NCBI RefSeq assembly: GCF_001602375.1
Contig: NZ_BCNY01000014.1
Location: 310,001-374,000, forward strand
Length of the DNA: 64,000 nt
DNA from: Methanoculleus horonobensis
GTDB taxonomy: Archaea; Halobacteriota; Methanomicrobia; Methanomicrobiales; Methanoculleaceae
Reading direction: 5' to 3'
Numbering within the stretch: the stretch's first letter is position 1; each line of letters opens with the position of its first letter. Below, in pieces: positions 1 to 8,964 of this stretch. The notes under the pieces are model-generated. The model was not told where the DNA came from. It searched no databases and saw nothing but the letters and a program-made list of their open reading frames with translations. The position numbers and the translations under genes are program-made.

Positions 1-249
1 GTCTCGTTCAAGGTCTTCTATCCTGAACGAGACGGGACGGTTCATGCAGTAATCGACCAGGAGGTCGTAGGCCGCCTTCAGGCGTATCGTCATCTCGTGC
101 GACTCCGCCGGGTCTCTCTGCGACACGTCCGGGTGCCACTCCTTGATCCGCTCCGAGTAGCGGGCGCGGATCTCACTCAGGCTGGCCCGGTCACGGATGC
201 CGAGCAGTTCTGCCGCCTCCCTCAGCCGCCCGGCGGTTATTGTGGCCAT
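1..249 (-). CDS. J-domain (DnaJ-like) protein, N-terminal part, runs off the window
   Basis: This partial gene begins with ATG at 249 and is open to the window edge. The translation has a J-domain layout: a helix with the tetrad ending AAELLGI, then a basic helix SEIRARYSERIKEWHPD with the diagnostic HPD tripeptide, then a third helix ending in AAYDLLVDYC. J domains stimulate the ATPase of Hsp70 (DnaK). Only about 83 residues are visible, so it cannot be told whether this is a full DnaJ or a short J-domain protein. It is divergent from the aminotransferase gene that starts at 348. The HPD motif is seen; the role is inferred. Confidence 0.8.
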   Translation of the reverse strand, partial: MATITAGRLREAAELLGIRDRASLSEIRARYSERIKEWHPDVSQRDPAESHEMTIRLKAAYDLLVDYCMNRPVSFRIEDLERD

Positions 250-347
250 CGAAGATGTGTATGCGGTGCCTGCAGGATAAGTGTTGTGAACTGCCCGGAG
301 CGATCTCTTTTTGGCCGCAGAGGACAGAACCATTCAAACCGAGTCTT

Positions 348-1514
348 ATGGCTGAGAATCCGCCGATCATCTACATGAACAACGCCGCCACGACCTGGCC
401 GAAACCCCCGGAGGTGCTCGAGGCCGTCGGGCAGTCCCTCGCCCTCCCGGTCTTCGGGTCGGGAAGAACCACCGGGAGCCAGGGCGAGGACTACATAACG
501 CTGGCCCGGGAGGCGCTCGCGGGCTTTCTTGCCGCAGACCCGCCGGAGCACGTGGTCTTCACCCAGAACGCGACCGACTCCCTGAACATCCTCATCCAGG
601 GTTTTCTCGCCAAAGAGAGAGGGTGCCACGTCATCACGACAGAACTCGACCACAACTCGGTTCTGCGACCGCTTCACGAACTCGAGCGGCAGGGCCGTAT
701 CCGCCTGACCGTCCTTCCCTTCGAGAACGGTTCCGTTCGCCCAGATGCCGTCGAAGCGGCCATCACGCCCGATACCCGGCTGATGGTCACGGCCCACGGG
801 AGCAACGTGCTCGGCTCCGTGCAGGACGTCGCCGGCATCGGCGAGATCCTCCATGATCGCGGGGTCTACTTCATCGTCGACGGGGCACAGACCGCCGGCC
901 ACATCCCCGTCGATCTTGGAAACCTCCCGGTCGACGCCTACGTCTTCACCGGACATAAGGGCCTTCTCGGGATTCCCGGCACCGGGGGGTTCTACCTGCG
1001 CGACCCGGACTCGATCGCTCCCACACGCTACGGGGGAACCGGGACGGACTCCTTCTCGCTCTTCCAGCCCCGGGAGATGCCGGAGCGGTTCGAGGCCGGA
1101 ACACATAACTACCCCGGTCTTGCGGGGCTCGCTGCCGGGGTGAACTACATCGCCTCGATCGGAGTCGAGGCCATCGCAGAGAAGGCGGAGCGCCAGACGG
1201 CGTTTATTATCAGGGAGTTGAAAGAAGAGCCGAACGTCACGGTCTACAACGAGTCGCCCGCTCTCCCCATCGTCTCCTTCAACATCCGGGGGCTGGAGAA
1301 CGACGACGTTGGGTTCATCCTCGCCCGTGCCTACGGGATCGTCGCCCGCACGGGGCTGCACTGTGCGCCCCTCGTGCATCGGGCGATCGACGGCGGGAGA
1401 GGCTCCGTGCGGCTCAGCCTCTCCTGGTTCACCACGGACGAAGAGTGCCGGACAGCCGCAGAGGCGATAAAGGAGATTGCGAGAAATGCGGATTCGTCGC
1501 TCGATTCGCCATAA
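348..1514 (+). CDS. Class V aminotransferase, cysteine desulfurase-like (NifS/SufS/Csd fold)
   Basis: A PLP-dependent enzyme of 388 residues. The Schiff-base lysine is K204 in TGHKGLLGIPGTG, D178 in VDGAQ contacts the PLP ring nitrogen, H102 lies in DHNS, and a candidate catalytic cysteine C339 lies in ARTGLHCAP, as in SufS/Csd-type desulfurases. The family takes sulfur from cysteine or eliminates small groups from amino acids. An ATG at 240 would add about 36 poorly conserved residues; the ATG at 348 starts just before the conserved YMNNAATTWPKP segment and is preferred. The next gene begins 22 bases after the stop, so co-transcription is likely. The physiological acceptor is unknown. Confidence 0.85.
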   Translation: MAENPPIIYMNNAATTWPKPPEVLEAVGQSLALPVFGSGRTTGSQGEDYITLAREALAGFLAADPPEHVVFTQNATDSLNILIQGFLAKERGCHVITTELDHNSVLRPLHELERQGRIRLTVLPFENGSVRPDAVEAAITPDTRLMVTAHGSNVLGSVQDVAGIGEILHDRGVYFIVDGAQTAGHIPVDLGNLPVDAYVFTGHKGLLGIPGTGGFYLRDPDSIAPTRYGGTGTDSFSLFQPREMPERFEAGTHNYPGLAGLAAGVNYIASIGVEAIAEKAERQTAFIIRELKEEPNVTVYNESPALPIVSFNIRGLENDDVGFILARAYGIVARTGLHCAPLVHRAIDGGRGSVRLSLSWFTTDEECRTAAEAIKEIARNADSSLDSP

Positions 1515-1536
1515 ATCCTGTGCCGACGGCTCGTTC

Positions 1537-1857
1537 ATGAAGGAGTTCCTCCTGAGCGAACCGGTACCGGCGGGGTTCTTCTCCTACCTGGAGGACTTCG
1601 GGGAGGTTGAGGCGCTCCCGAAGATCGGCGAGGGGTTCTACAAGTTCGAGAAGACCGACTGGTTCTCCATCAAAGGGCTTGCCGGGGACACCACCGTCGA
1701 GGTCAGGTTCAAGAAAGAGGTCATGGACCTGACGATAGACTTCCTCTACCTCCTCTTCTCCTCCTACCGGGAAGGGCCGTTGGATCTTAGGATGCTGAAA
1801 CAGAGGGAGCAGGCGGTCGGAAGACGGGTGAGAGAACACCTGTACGGGCCTGATTGA
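1537..1857 (+). CDS. Hypothetical protein, 106 aa, downstream of the aminotransferase
   Basis: I do not recognise this small soluble protein. It has mixed charged and aromatic content (FKKEVMDLTIDFLYLLFSS), no signal peptide, no membrane segment and no metal-ligand cluster; the only cysteine would lie in an upstream extension. An upstream ATG at 1477 would overlap the aminotransferase gene, while the ATG at 1537 leaves a clean 22-base gap and is chosen. It ends 11 bases before the methyltransferase at 1869, so it is the middle gene of a probable three-gene unit. It may be a partner of the desulfurase-like enzyme, but this is guilt by association only. Confidence 0.6.
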   Translation: MKEFLLSEPVPAGFFSYLEDFGEVEALPKIGEGFYKFEKTDWFSIKGLAGDTTVEVRFKKEVMDLTIDFLYLLFSSYREGPLDLRMLKQREQAVGRRVREHLYGPD

Positions 1858-1868
1858 AGGAAGGCGCA

Positions 1869-2441
1869 ATGCCCTGGGATGTGTTCGAGGAGTTCGCAGA
1901 GGATTACGATCGCTGGTTCGAGGAGCACCGCACCGTGTACCACGCGGAACTCGCCAGGATCCGGCGTCTCCTCCCCCGTCCCGACGGTCGTGCCGTCGAG
2001 GTGGGTGTCGGGTCGGGGCGGTTTGCCGCGCCGCTCGGCATCGCGCTCGGGATCGAGCCCTCGCTCGCCCTCGGCCGGATGGCGCGGCGGCGAGGGATCG
2101 AGGTGATCCGCGGGCGGGCGGAGTCGATCCCGATCAGGGACGGGTCGTGTTCGTCCGCTCTCATGGTGACGGTCATCTGTTTCCTGGACGACCCAGTCCC
2201 GGCATTTCATGAGGTTCACCGGATCCTCGCCCCCCGGGGAACGCTCGTCCTCGGGTTCCTCGAGCGGGATGGAGAGGTTGCCAGAAAGTACCTGCACGAG
2301 AGAGATAAACATCGGTTCCTCTCCCGTGCCCGGTTCTACTCGATTGACGAGATCCTCGAATCCCTCCGGCGCGCCGGGTTTTGCGTGGCGGAGATAGAGT
2401 CCGGGGCCGGGTTCTCGGTCATTGCCGCAGAAAGGAGTTAG
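1869..2441 (+). CDS. Class I SAM-dependent methyltransferase, 190 aa
   Basis: This is a small Rossmann-fold methyltransferase of the Methyltransf_11/25 type. Motif I is AVEVGVGSGRF at residues 42-52, where the usual acidic residue and GxGxG loop bind SAM. Later elements LMVTVICFLDDP (motif IV region) and LAPRGTLVLGFL (post-motif) follow in the normal order. The start at 1869 is preceded by the Shine-Dalgarno-like GAAGGAAGGCG; ATG 1854 is also in frame. The substrate cannot be read from the sequence; such proteins modify small molecules, quinones, metals or lipids. It is last of the unit that begins at 348 and converges on the methyltransferase at 2467. Confidence 0.85.
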   Translation: MPWDVFEEFAEDYDRWFEEHRTVYHAELARIRRLLPRPDGRAVEVGVGSGRFAAPLGIALGIEPSLALGRMARRRGIEVIRGRAESIPIRDGSCSSALMVTVICFLDDPVPAFHEVHRILAPRGTLVLGFLERDGEVARKYLHERDKHRFLSRARFYSIDEILESLRRAGFCVAEIESGAGFSVIAAERS

Positions 2442-2466
2442 GGAGAGGTCTCTTCCCTGAAGGTCG

Positions 2467-3294
2467 TTATCGGGTATTGCCGTTCTCCGGTTTCCGGAAG
2501 CAGAAGAAGCGGTGGCTGCAGGAGATGATGTCGCGATCGTCCAGGAAGTGCATCATCCGTGCAGTCAGGTTCTCGCTCGTGATGCTTGCAGAGATTATGG
2601 AGGGAGCTAACCGCGATAGCAGATCCGGCATGCCCCGGCGCTTTAGGGTGTCGCGGACGAAGGCATACGGCCAGTAAAGAGGGGATGCGCTCGAGACTCC
2701 GCTCTCCTTCATCACCATACCGCATCCCTCGAAGAGCGTTCGATACTGCTCCGATTCCCGGTATGCCGCGGCTCCGCTGAATTCACCCTCATGCTCCTTG
2801 AAGACCGGTTGTCTCCGTGCGATCTTCTCGATGAACGTGACATGCCCCCCGGGCCGGACCACACGGCAGATCTCTTTGACGGTGCGTGCAAGTTCGTCGT
2901 CGTCGGTGATGTACCGGAGAACCCAGACGGCATTGACGAGGTCGAACGTGCTGTTCTCAAAGGGGAGCGGCAGTTTCCTGACGGTGTGGTGCTCGACGTT
3001 CTGGATGCCCGCCGCATCCGCCTCCTGCCGCGCCGTCTCCACCATCTTCGGCGAGATGTCCACCCCGACGACGTGGTGCACCTGCCGGGCGAACCAGAGC
3101 GTCCACCGGCCGACGCCGCACCCGTAATCGAGCACCGTAAAGCTCGGCTCCAGCGCGACCGCTCTTGAGATGAGGCGTTTCTGGCTGCCGTCGATATAGG
3201 TGTTGTTCAGATCGTCGACGCCGATCACTGCCCTGAGCGGGTGGTGGATATGCCGGCTAGTTACCTCATCCCACGCATCGCGTTGATTCTTCAA
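2467..3294 (-). CDS. Class I SAM-dependent methyltransferase, 275 aa
   Basis: A Rossmann-fold methyltransferase with motif I VLDYGCGVGRWTLWFA at about residues 54-69, an acidic ribose-binding residue in VVGVDISPKM, motif IV NAVWVLRYI and the GGHVTFIEKI strand. The N-terminal 50 residues and a C-terminal helical region are longer than in the 190-residue neighbour and may form a substrate lid. A TATA-like TTTAAATATT lies at about 3341-3350 on this strand, roughly 45 bases before the ATG. It converges with the methyltransferase that ends at 2441, with only 25 bases between them. The substrate is unknown. Confidence 0.85.
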   Translation of the reverse strand: MKNQRDAWDEVTSRHIHHPLRAVIGVDDLNNTYIDGSQKRLISRAVALEPSFTVLDYGCGVGRWTLWFARQVHHVVGVDISPKMVETARQEADAAGIQNVEHHTVRKLPLPFENSTFDLVNAVWVLRYITDDDELARTVKEICRVVRPGGHVTFIEKIARRQPVFKEHEGEFSGAAAYRESEQYRTLFEGCGMVMKESGVSSASPLYWPYAFVRDTLKRRGMPDLLSRLAPSIISASITSENLTARMMHFLDDRDIISCSHRFFCFRKPENGNTR

Positions 3295-3520
3295 CTCCTG
3301 CGTGAACTCACCTCTGTGAGGTTCCCTCTGAATGAGATCAAATATTTAAAAGGTTCGTAATGGTGGCACAATGGGCTGTCGTACGGACTTCCGGCGCCTG
3401 TTTGTCGCCATCGGGGATGGTGCTGTGGAGAAGAAGGATCCCGGGGGGTCGGCACATGCCTTCGCCCGTTACTAGGACACCCCTCGCAGGATTGGTGCCG
3501 CTCGACGGGCCGCCTTCTTC

Positions 3521-5944
3521 TCACGCCTTCTTCAGGGTAAACCGAAACGCCGCCCCTTCCTCCGGTCGGCCCGGAACCCTGTCCTCGGCCCAGACCTGTC
3601 CTCCGTAGCGCGCGATGAGGATCTGCACCAGGTAGAGGCCGAGTCCTTCGCCGACGCCCCGCTTTTGCTGCTGGTACCGATGGAAGATGGCCTCCTTCTC
3701 CTCATCCGGCACACCCGGGCCGGTATCCTCGACCGTCACCAGCACCTCGCCGTCCTTCTCTTCAACCCGGATCGCGACCCCGACCCCGAGACCGCCGTGC
3801 TTCATGGCATTGCCGAGGAGGTTGTTGAAGACCACGGGGAGCAGGTCGTCTGCGAGAACCTGATGGTGAGCCCCGGTATAGCGGATGGCGCTGGTGGGGA
3901 AGTTCTCGATCGCTCCCCGGATAGCCCCGTCGAGATCCGTCTGTCCGGGTTCCGGTGAAGCCTGGCAGATCCGGCGGATGGTTGAGACGGTGCCCAGGAT
4001 CTCGATACTCTTGTTGATGCTCCGCTTGAGTTTCTCCACGTATTCGGCGGCTTCGCCGTCGAGCGTCTCGAGCAGCAGATCGGTGTAGAGCTTGGAGACG
4101 TTCTCGGTGTTGCCGATATCGTGGGTGAGGATGTCCAGGTAGAGGTTCGTCTCCCGGTTCGCGGCTTCCAGATCGCCGTGAAGCCGGGTGAGTTCATCGG
4201 TATGACGTACGAGCGCTTCTTGTGCACGTTTACGCTCGGTGACATCCGTGAGGATGGCAATGGTACCGACGATAACACCGCTGCTGTCGCGGATAGGAGC
4301 TGCCGACGTGTCCACCCAGAGCGGTTCCCGGTTCAGGCGGGTAACCATCACTTCTTCACCCTGTACGGTCTCTCCGTGCAACGCCCGGTAGAAGGGGGTC
4401 GCCTCCAGCGGCAGCGGCGTCCCATCCGGACGGAGAACCCCAAAAATCTCCCGGCGTTCCTCGAAATGGGTTGGATCGAGAGATGCCGGCGCCCTGTCGA
4501 TCATCTTACGCACCGCTTCGTTCACCCGGACGATGGTTCCGTTGGCATCGTAGATGATGACGCCCGACGCGATCGCCGCAAGAGTAGCATCCAGTTCGGT
4601 GGCTCTCAGATGCTCCCGTTCCATGACGGCATGGAGTTTCGCCTCAGCCTGCTTGCGCTCGGTGATATCCCGGAAGACGACCATGATAGAGGGCCTGCCC
4701 CGATAGAGTATGGGGGTGGCCGTGATGTCGACCTGAATCGTCCGGCCGTCGAAGGTTCTGAGTTCCTGTTCGGCGAATGGGGTAAATGTACCTTCCTGTT
4801 CCATCCGGCGGATATGCCCGGCGATACGCTCGCGGTATTCGGGGGAGACGAAGAGATCCAGCGGTTTGCCCACGATGTCTTCGGGACCCCTCCCGCCCCC
4901 AATCCGGACACAGGCAGGATTCACATAGACGATGATGCCGTCCCGGTGTACGACCACGGCATCCGGCATGAGCTCGACGAGGGAACGGTACCGCTCCTCG
5001 CTCTCCCGGAGGGCATCCTCCATCTGCTTTCTCCCGGTGATGTCCCGCATGATCACCTGGACGGCGGGGGTGCCGGCAATGGAGGTCATGACTCCTTTCC
5101 CCTCCACCCAGAAGGGGGTTCCATCCAGCCGGAGGAGCTGGAGCTGGGTGGTTGGCGAAGGTTCGCCCTGGAGATCCATCGTAGCGTTCGCCTGGGTGCG
5201 GTCGCGGAAGTCGGGATGAACGATCTCGAGGAAGTTTCTGCCGAGGATCTCATCCGGACTGGATGCGCCGAGAAGGTTCACCCCGGTTGGATTGATGTAG
5301 AGGATCTTCTCACTGTCGTGAATGAGGACGATGTCGAGAGCGGTCTCCACGAGGGTTCGGTACTTGGCCTCGCTCTCCCGCAGGGCTTCTTCCGCCTGCT
5401 TCTGCTCGGTGATGTCGGTGAAACTCTCGAGGACATGTGTTACCCGGCCGGATGCATCTTTCACCGGCTGGGCAACGATATTCATCCAGCGCCCACGGCG
5501 CAAAACGCACTTCTCTACTCTCGTAACCTCGCCCGTTGCAAAGACGCGCTGTGCTGCACAGACTTCGCACGGTTCGTCCAGACTTTCGAAGTAGCGGTAA
5601 CACTTCTGGCCGACGGGCTCCTGTTCGGGAAGTATGTCACGGGCCTCCTGGTTGACCCAGGCGATTGTCATATCCGGGTCGACAAGGGACTGCCCCGTGT
5701 CGAGTGCGGAGAGGATGGCGCCTACTCTATCTTTCTCTTTGCGCAGTTCCTCCTCGTCTCTCCTGCGTTCGGTATCGGCCAGCCTGAGTTCTGCATTCTC
5801 CCGGCGGAGGGCGTCAATCTCTGCCTGGAGTTTCCTGATCCGCTCATCGGCGAGCCTCTCGGCCTTTGAAGGGATCTCCTGTGAAATCTCATCCCGGCCT
5901 GCAGGATCAGACTTCCTTGGTTGAACTTCCGGGGGCGGCGGCAT
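3521..5944 (-). CDS. Soluble sensor histidine kinase with four PAS domains, 807 aa
   Basis: A cytoplasmic signal-transducing kinase. It begins with a charged coiled coil (about residues 15-65) and has four PAS modules, each closed by a D-I/V-T-E/G-x-K exit motif. The phospho-acceptor histidine is in LTHDIGNTENV and the HATPase domain has N (LLGNAMKHGG), G1 (VEDTGPGVPDEE) and G2 (GEGLGLYL) boxes. The first PAS carries an EPCEVC cysteine pair. No membrane segment is visible. The ATG at 5989 overlaps a TATA box (5988-5995), so the ATG at 5944, with CAGGAG ten bases upstream, is chosen. No receiver or response-regulator gene is adjacent. The C-terminus is nearly the same as that of the kinase at 40358, so they are paralogues. 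Confidence 0.88.
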   Translation of the reverse strand: MPPPPEVQPRKSDPAGRDEISQEIPSKAERLADERIRKLQAEIDALRRENAELRLADTERRRDEEELRKEKDRVGAILSALDTGQSLVDPDMTIAWVNQEARDILPEQEPVGQKCYRYFESLDEPCEVCAAQRVFATGEVTRVEKCVLRRGRWMNIVAQPVKDASGRVTHVLESFTDITEQKQAEEALRESEAKYRTLVETALDIVLIHDSEKILYINPTGVNLLGASSPDEILGRNFLEIVHPDFRDRTQANATMDLQGEPSPTTQLQLLRLDGTPFWVEGKGVMTSIAGTPAVQVIMRDITGRKQMEDALRESEERYRSLVELMPDAVVVHRDGIIVYVNPACVRIGGGRGPEDIVGKPLDLFVSPEYRERIAGHIRRMEQEGTFTPFAEQELRTFDGRTIQVDITATPILYRGRPSIMVVFRDITERKQAEAKLHAVMEREHLRATELDATLAAIASGVIIYDANGTIVRVNEAVRKMIDRAPASLDPTHFEERREIFGVLRPDGTPLPLEATPFYRALHGETVQGEEVMVTRLNREPLWVDTSAAPIRDSSGVIVGTIAILTDVTERKRAQEALVRHTDELTRLHGDLEAANRETNLYLDILTHDIGNTENVSKLYTDLLLETLDGEAAEYVEKLKRSINKSIEILGTVSTIRRICQASPEPGQTDLDGAIRGAIENFPTSAIRYTGAHHQVLADDLLPVVFNNLLGNAMKHGGLGVGVAIRVEEKDGEVLVTVEDTGPGVPDEEKEAIFHRYQQQKRGVGEGLGLYLVQILIARYGGQVWAEDRVPGRPEEGAAFRFTLKKA

Positions 5945-6001
5945 CTGGTGTGGGCTCCTGGTAAAAGGCAGGTACAGTGAATTACCCATATATAGTAATA
6001 A

Positions 6002-6015
6002 CGGTAGCGCTACCG
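6002..6015. promoter_or_regulatory. Perfect 14-bp palindrome just upstream of the kinase TATA box
   Basis: CGGTAGCGCTACCG is a perfect palindrome that ends about 7 bases before the TATA-like ATATATAG (5988-5995, minus-strand direction) of the kinase gene at 3521-5944. Its place abutting the BRE/TATA region suits an operator for a dimeric regulator. The palindrome is seen directly; its function is inferred. The rest of the 6016-6318 gap holds no convincing gene. Confidence 0.5.
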
Positions 6016-6318
6016 GGCTACGCAGGAGTTCCTGGAGTGCGGGGGTAAAAAAAGCAGTTCTCTATTAATTGGGTTCTGATCATTGCGATATCGCTTTATA
6101 CTGAAGTACATGCGAGATGATGAAGCGGGCTGGTGAATGGCCGGCGGATTCTCTCGCTTCCGGTTGCATCGGGAGATCTGTCTGCCCGCTGCGAGAACCG
6201 GTCATCATCCAGTCTCCTTCCCGAACGGCCTGTATCGTCATCGGCATGACGTCTGCGCGATGCTCCCGCCCTTTTCCGGTTCTGCGCGATCGCCGGAAGG
6301 TCGGCGGTGACCCCGGTG

Positions 6319-6352
6319 TTTTTATAGGATCTCCCCCTCTGACCCCGGTCAG
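6319..6352 (+). promoter_or_regulatory. Probable promoter and inverted repeat before the secondary alcohol dehydrogenase
   Basis: A TATA-like TTTTTATAGG lies at about 6319-6328, roughly 40 bases before the dehydrogenase ATG. It is followed at 6339-6352 by the inverted repeat CTGACC-CC-GGTCAG, which would sit around the transcription start, a common place for an archaeal repressor site. A purine-rich AGAAGAAGGGG before the ATG is the likely ribosome binding site. Confidence 0.45.
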
Positions 6353-6367
6353 AAGAAGGGGTAGATG

Positions 6368-7441
6368 ATGAAAGGCCTGGCAATGCTCAGGATCGGAGAG
6401 ATCGGATGGATAGAGAAGGAGAAGCCGGCGTATGGCCCGAGAGACGCCGTCGTCAGACCGCTGGCGCTCGCTCCGTGCACGTCCGATGTCCACACCGTCT
6501 GGGAGGGAGCGATCGGCGAGAGGCACAACCTCATCCTGGGGCACGAGGCGCTCGGGATCGTCGACGAAGTCGGGAGCGAGGTTCGGGACTTCAAGCCCGG
6601 CGATCGGGTCATCGTACCGGCGATCACTCCCGACTGGGAGACGGAAGCCGCACAGCGCGGGTATCCCTCGCAGACCGGCGGACCCCTCGGGGGCTGGAAG
6701 TTTTCGAACTTCAAGGACGGTGTCTTCGGCGAGTTCTTCCACGTAAATCTGGCGGACTACAACCTCGCGCACCTGCCGGAGGGCATGCCTCTCGAGGCGG
6801 GGGTCATGCTCCCGGACATGCTCAGTACCGGGTTTATGGGTGCGGAGAACGCTCAGATCGAGTTCGGGTCCACGGTGGCCGTCCTCGGTATCGGGCCGGT
6901 CGGGCTCTCCGCCATCGCCGGTGCGAAACTCCGGGGCGCCGGGAGGATCTTCGCCGTCGGCACGAGGCCTGCCGCTGTTAAGGTGGCGAAGGAGTACGGC
7001 GCTACGGACATCATCAACTACAAGGAGGGAGACACCGCGGAGCAGATCCGGAACAAAACAGGCGGATATGGTGTCGATGCCGTGATCGTCGCCGGCGGCG
7101 GGCCTGAGGTGATGATAGATGCCGTAAACGCGGCCAGACCCGGATCGGTGATCTCGAACATCAACTACTTTGGTTCGGGTATCGGCGATCAGGACATCAT
7201 CCCGCTTCCCCGGATCACCTGGGGGTTCGGGATGGCGGATAAGAACATCATGACCGGGCTCTGTCCCGGCGGAAGGGTGAGGATGGAGAGACTGGCCGAG
7301 GTGGTGATGCACGGACGCATGGACCCGTCGCTCATGGCGACGCACGTCTTCAAGGGTTTCGATAAGCTGGAAGAGGCTCTCCTCCTGATGAAGGAGAAGC
7401 CGAAAGACCTGATCAAGCCTGTCGTTCTCGTGGAGCCGTAG
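6368..7441 (+). CDS. adh: NADP-dependent secondary alcohol (2-propanol) dehydrogenase, zinc type
   Basis: It matches the Thermoanaerobacter brockii/Clostridium beijerinckii secondary ADH family along its whole length. The catalytic zinc ligands are at the family positions C37 (APCTSD), H59 and E60 (LGHE) and D150 (LPDM). The nucleotide-binding GIGPVGL lies at 174-180, and G198-T199-R200 is the local motif of NADP-preferring members. No structural-zinc loop is present, as in that family. In hydrogenotrophic methanogens such enzymes oxidise 2-propanol to acetone (some F420-linked, some NADP-linked) to feed CO2 reduction; that role is inferred. ATG 6365 is an alternative start. It stands alone after an inverted-repeat promoter. 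Confidence 0.92.
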   Translation: MKGLAMLRIGEIGWIEKEKPAYGPRDAVVRPLALAPCTSDVHTVWEGAIGERHNLILGHEALGIVDEVGSEVRDFKPGDRVIVPAITPDWETEAAQRGYPSQTGGPLGGWKFSNFKDGVFGEFFHVNLADYNLAHLPEGMPLEAGVMLPDMLSTGFMGAENAQIEFGSTVAVLGIGPVGLSAIAGAKLRGAGRIFAVGTRPAAVKVAKEYGATDIINYKEGDTAEQIRNKTGGYGVDAVIVAGGGPEVMIDAVNAARPGSVISNINYFGSGIGDQDIIPLPRITWGFGMADKNIMTGLCPGGRVRMERLAEVVMHGRMDPSLMATHVFKGFDKLEEALLLMKEKPKDLIKPVVLVEP

Positions 7442-7491
7442 GAGCCCGGGTATGTCGGCCGGCAAGGCGGTTTCGTTCCGCCGTGCGCACG

Positions 7492-8013
7492 CTACTTCCC
7501 CGAGACCTTCGCGATCACGCGATCCAGGTGCTGCCGGTAGAGCTCCTGCGGGTCGAGTTCCCCGAGCCCGTCCGGAGTCCTGACCATCACCCTGTCGATG
7601 CCGGCGTTCACCAGCATCTTCGAGCACATCAGGCAGGGGGGGTCGTAGGAAGGCGCTCCCGTCAGGCGCTCGAACCCGGCCAGGTACATCGTGCAACCGG
7701 CTGCGGCCCGTCCCGCCTGCAGGAGCGCGTTCATCTCCGCGTGCACCGAGCGGCAGAACTCGTAGCGTTCGCCGGAGGGGATGTTGTACTGCTTCCTTAT
7801 GCAGGTGTTCAACTCATCGCAATGGGCCTCCCCCCGCGGCGCACCGTTGTGCCCGGTGGAGACGATCTCTCCCGCCGAGTTGACCACGACCGCACCGTAG
7901 CACCGCCGGATGCAGGTCGACCGCCGGGCGGTCTCGACCGCGATATTCATGTACCATTCGGTTCGCGAGGCCCGGGGCGGTACGGGTGGTGCATCGGTAT
8001 GCCGATCCGTCAT
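7492..8013 (-). CDS. dCMP deaminase-like zinc cytidine/deoxycytidylate deaminase
   Basis: 173 residues with the two zinc motifs of the deaminase superfamily: HAE in RSVHAEMNALLQAG, with the catalytic glutamate, and PPCLMCSKMLVNAG with the PCxxC ligands. The insert between strand 2 and the HAE motif, with CDELNTCIRKQYNIP, resembles the ComEB/dCMP deaminase group. These enzymes convert dCMP to dUMP for thymidylate synthesis, or act on related nucleotides. The first 18 residues are low in conservation, so a start a few codons later is possible. A TATA-like TTTTTAATCC lies at about 8083-8092. Confidence 0.85.
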   Translation of the reverse strand: MTDRHTDAPPVPPRASRTEWYMNIAVETARRSTCIRRCYGAVVVNSAGEIVSTGHNGAPRGEAHCDELNTCIRKQYNIPSGERYEFCRSVHAEMNALLQAGRAAAGCTMYLAGFERLTGAPSYDPPCLMCSKMLVNAGIDRVMVRTPDGLGELDPQELYRQHLDRVIAKVSGK

Positions 8014-8136
8014 GGCCGTCCCTCCGGCAGTGGGTTCCGGCCGCTCAGGTTTTTGCTCATGATAGATCTTCCACGGTGCGGGATTAAAAAGAGGTGTTTT
8101 TGTGCTCCCCCGGGATAGCCTGCGATCGGTGGAGCG

Positions 8137-8964
8137 TCAGTACACGCCCTCGCCCGTCACGAGGACGCCCTTAACCAGGTAGGTGCCGTTGCACGGGCCC
8201 GTGAACTCGTGGCGCACCTGCTCGTGGTATGAGTTAAACTGCCAGCCCATGACCCACCACTCGTTTCTCCCCTGAAGGTCGGCCGAGATGGTGAGGACGT
8301 TATCGTCGGCGGCCTCGAACGAGAAGATGAACGGCACCTCGACGACGTACCCGGACGATCCCGGGCTCAGATGATCGTCGGAGCCGGTGAGGTTGCCGAC
8401 GATCCGGTAGGGCGCAAGCAGGGGTTCCGTCCCGATCGGCATTCGGGTCTCGATCTCGCGGCCGGGATCGGCGTCGTGCAGGTGGAGTTCCCTGTCGACG
8501 AGCACCGGTGTCTCCTCCGAGTATCGGTCGGAGTAGATCTGGGTCGGCTTCGGGAGTTCCGACTCGTTCTGCCCCGGCATGATTGGAATCGGCGTGATGC
8601 GGTTCTTGTAGATGGGGTCTATCCGGTCGGCCGAGATATTCAGCATGGGAACGCCGTCGACGTTCTCGATCTTTACCGATATATCGCTGTCGAAGTTGCG
8701 AAGACTCGCCCGGGAGAGATTGATCGGGGTGACGTTCGTTCCGGTTGCCGGGTCGTAACGGGAAGGAAGAGGGATCAGGAGAACCGCGTCCTCGATCGGC
8801 CCCGACGTCGAGACCTTCAGCTCGTAGTGATACGTCGACCTGAAACTCTCGGACGCGGACTGGCCGAGATTTGCCGCGATCAGCGCGACAATTACGAGCA
8901 GAACCGCTGCGAGGATGCCTGCTGCGATGAGCAGGTTCCTGAGCGTCTTTGCGTGGTTTCCCAT
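8137..8964 (-). CDS. Membrane-anchored extracytoplasmic protein of unknown function, 275 aa
   Basis: One hydrophobic segment (LLIAAGILAAVLLVIVALIA, about residues 11-30) is followed by a soluble domain of about 240 residues that probably faces outside. The domain is rich in beta-type segments and has several N-x-S/T sequons (for example NIS, NLT, NGT), consistent with an archaeal glycosylated surface protein. I recognise no catalytic motif. The start is set by the short basic stretch HAKTLRN before the membrane helix. It is upstream of, and in the same direction as, the deaminase gene, but the 123-base gap contains a separate TATA-like element, so they are probably independent. Confidence 0.65.
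   Translation of the reverse strand: MGNHAKTLRNLLIAAGILAAVLLVIVALIAANLGQSASESFRSTYHYELKVSTSGPIEDAVLLIPLPSRYDPATGTNVTPINLSRASLRNFDSDISVKIENVDGVPMLNISADRIDPIYKNRITPIPIMPGQNESELPKPTQIYSDRYSEETPVLVDRELHLHDADPGREIETRMPIGTEPLLAPYRIVGNLTGSDDHLSPGSSGYVVEVPFIFSFEAADDNVLTISADLQGRNEWWVMGWQFNSYHEQVRHEFTGPCNGTYLVKGVLVTGEGVY

Noticed and set aside
4121-5869. 582-codon frame opposite the four-PAS kinase
   Set aside because: Antisense shadow of a gene with clear domains; typical of high-G+C DNA.
6117-6368. 83-codon frame in the gap before the alcohol dehydrogenase
   Set aside because: Composition (Arg/Pro/Ser) is of the random high-G+C type, and it runs through the TATA box and inverted repeat of the next gene.
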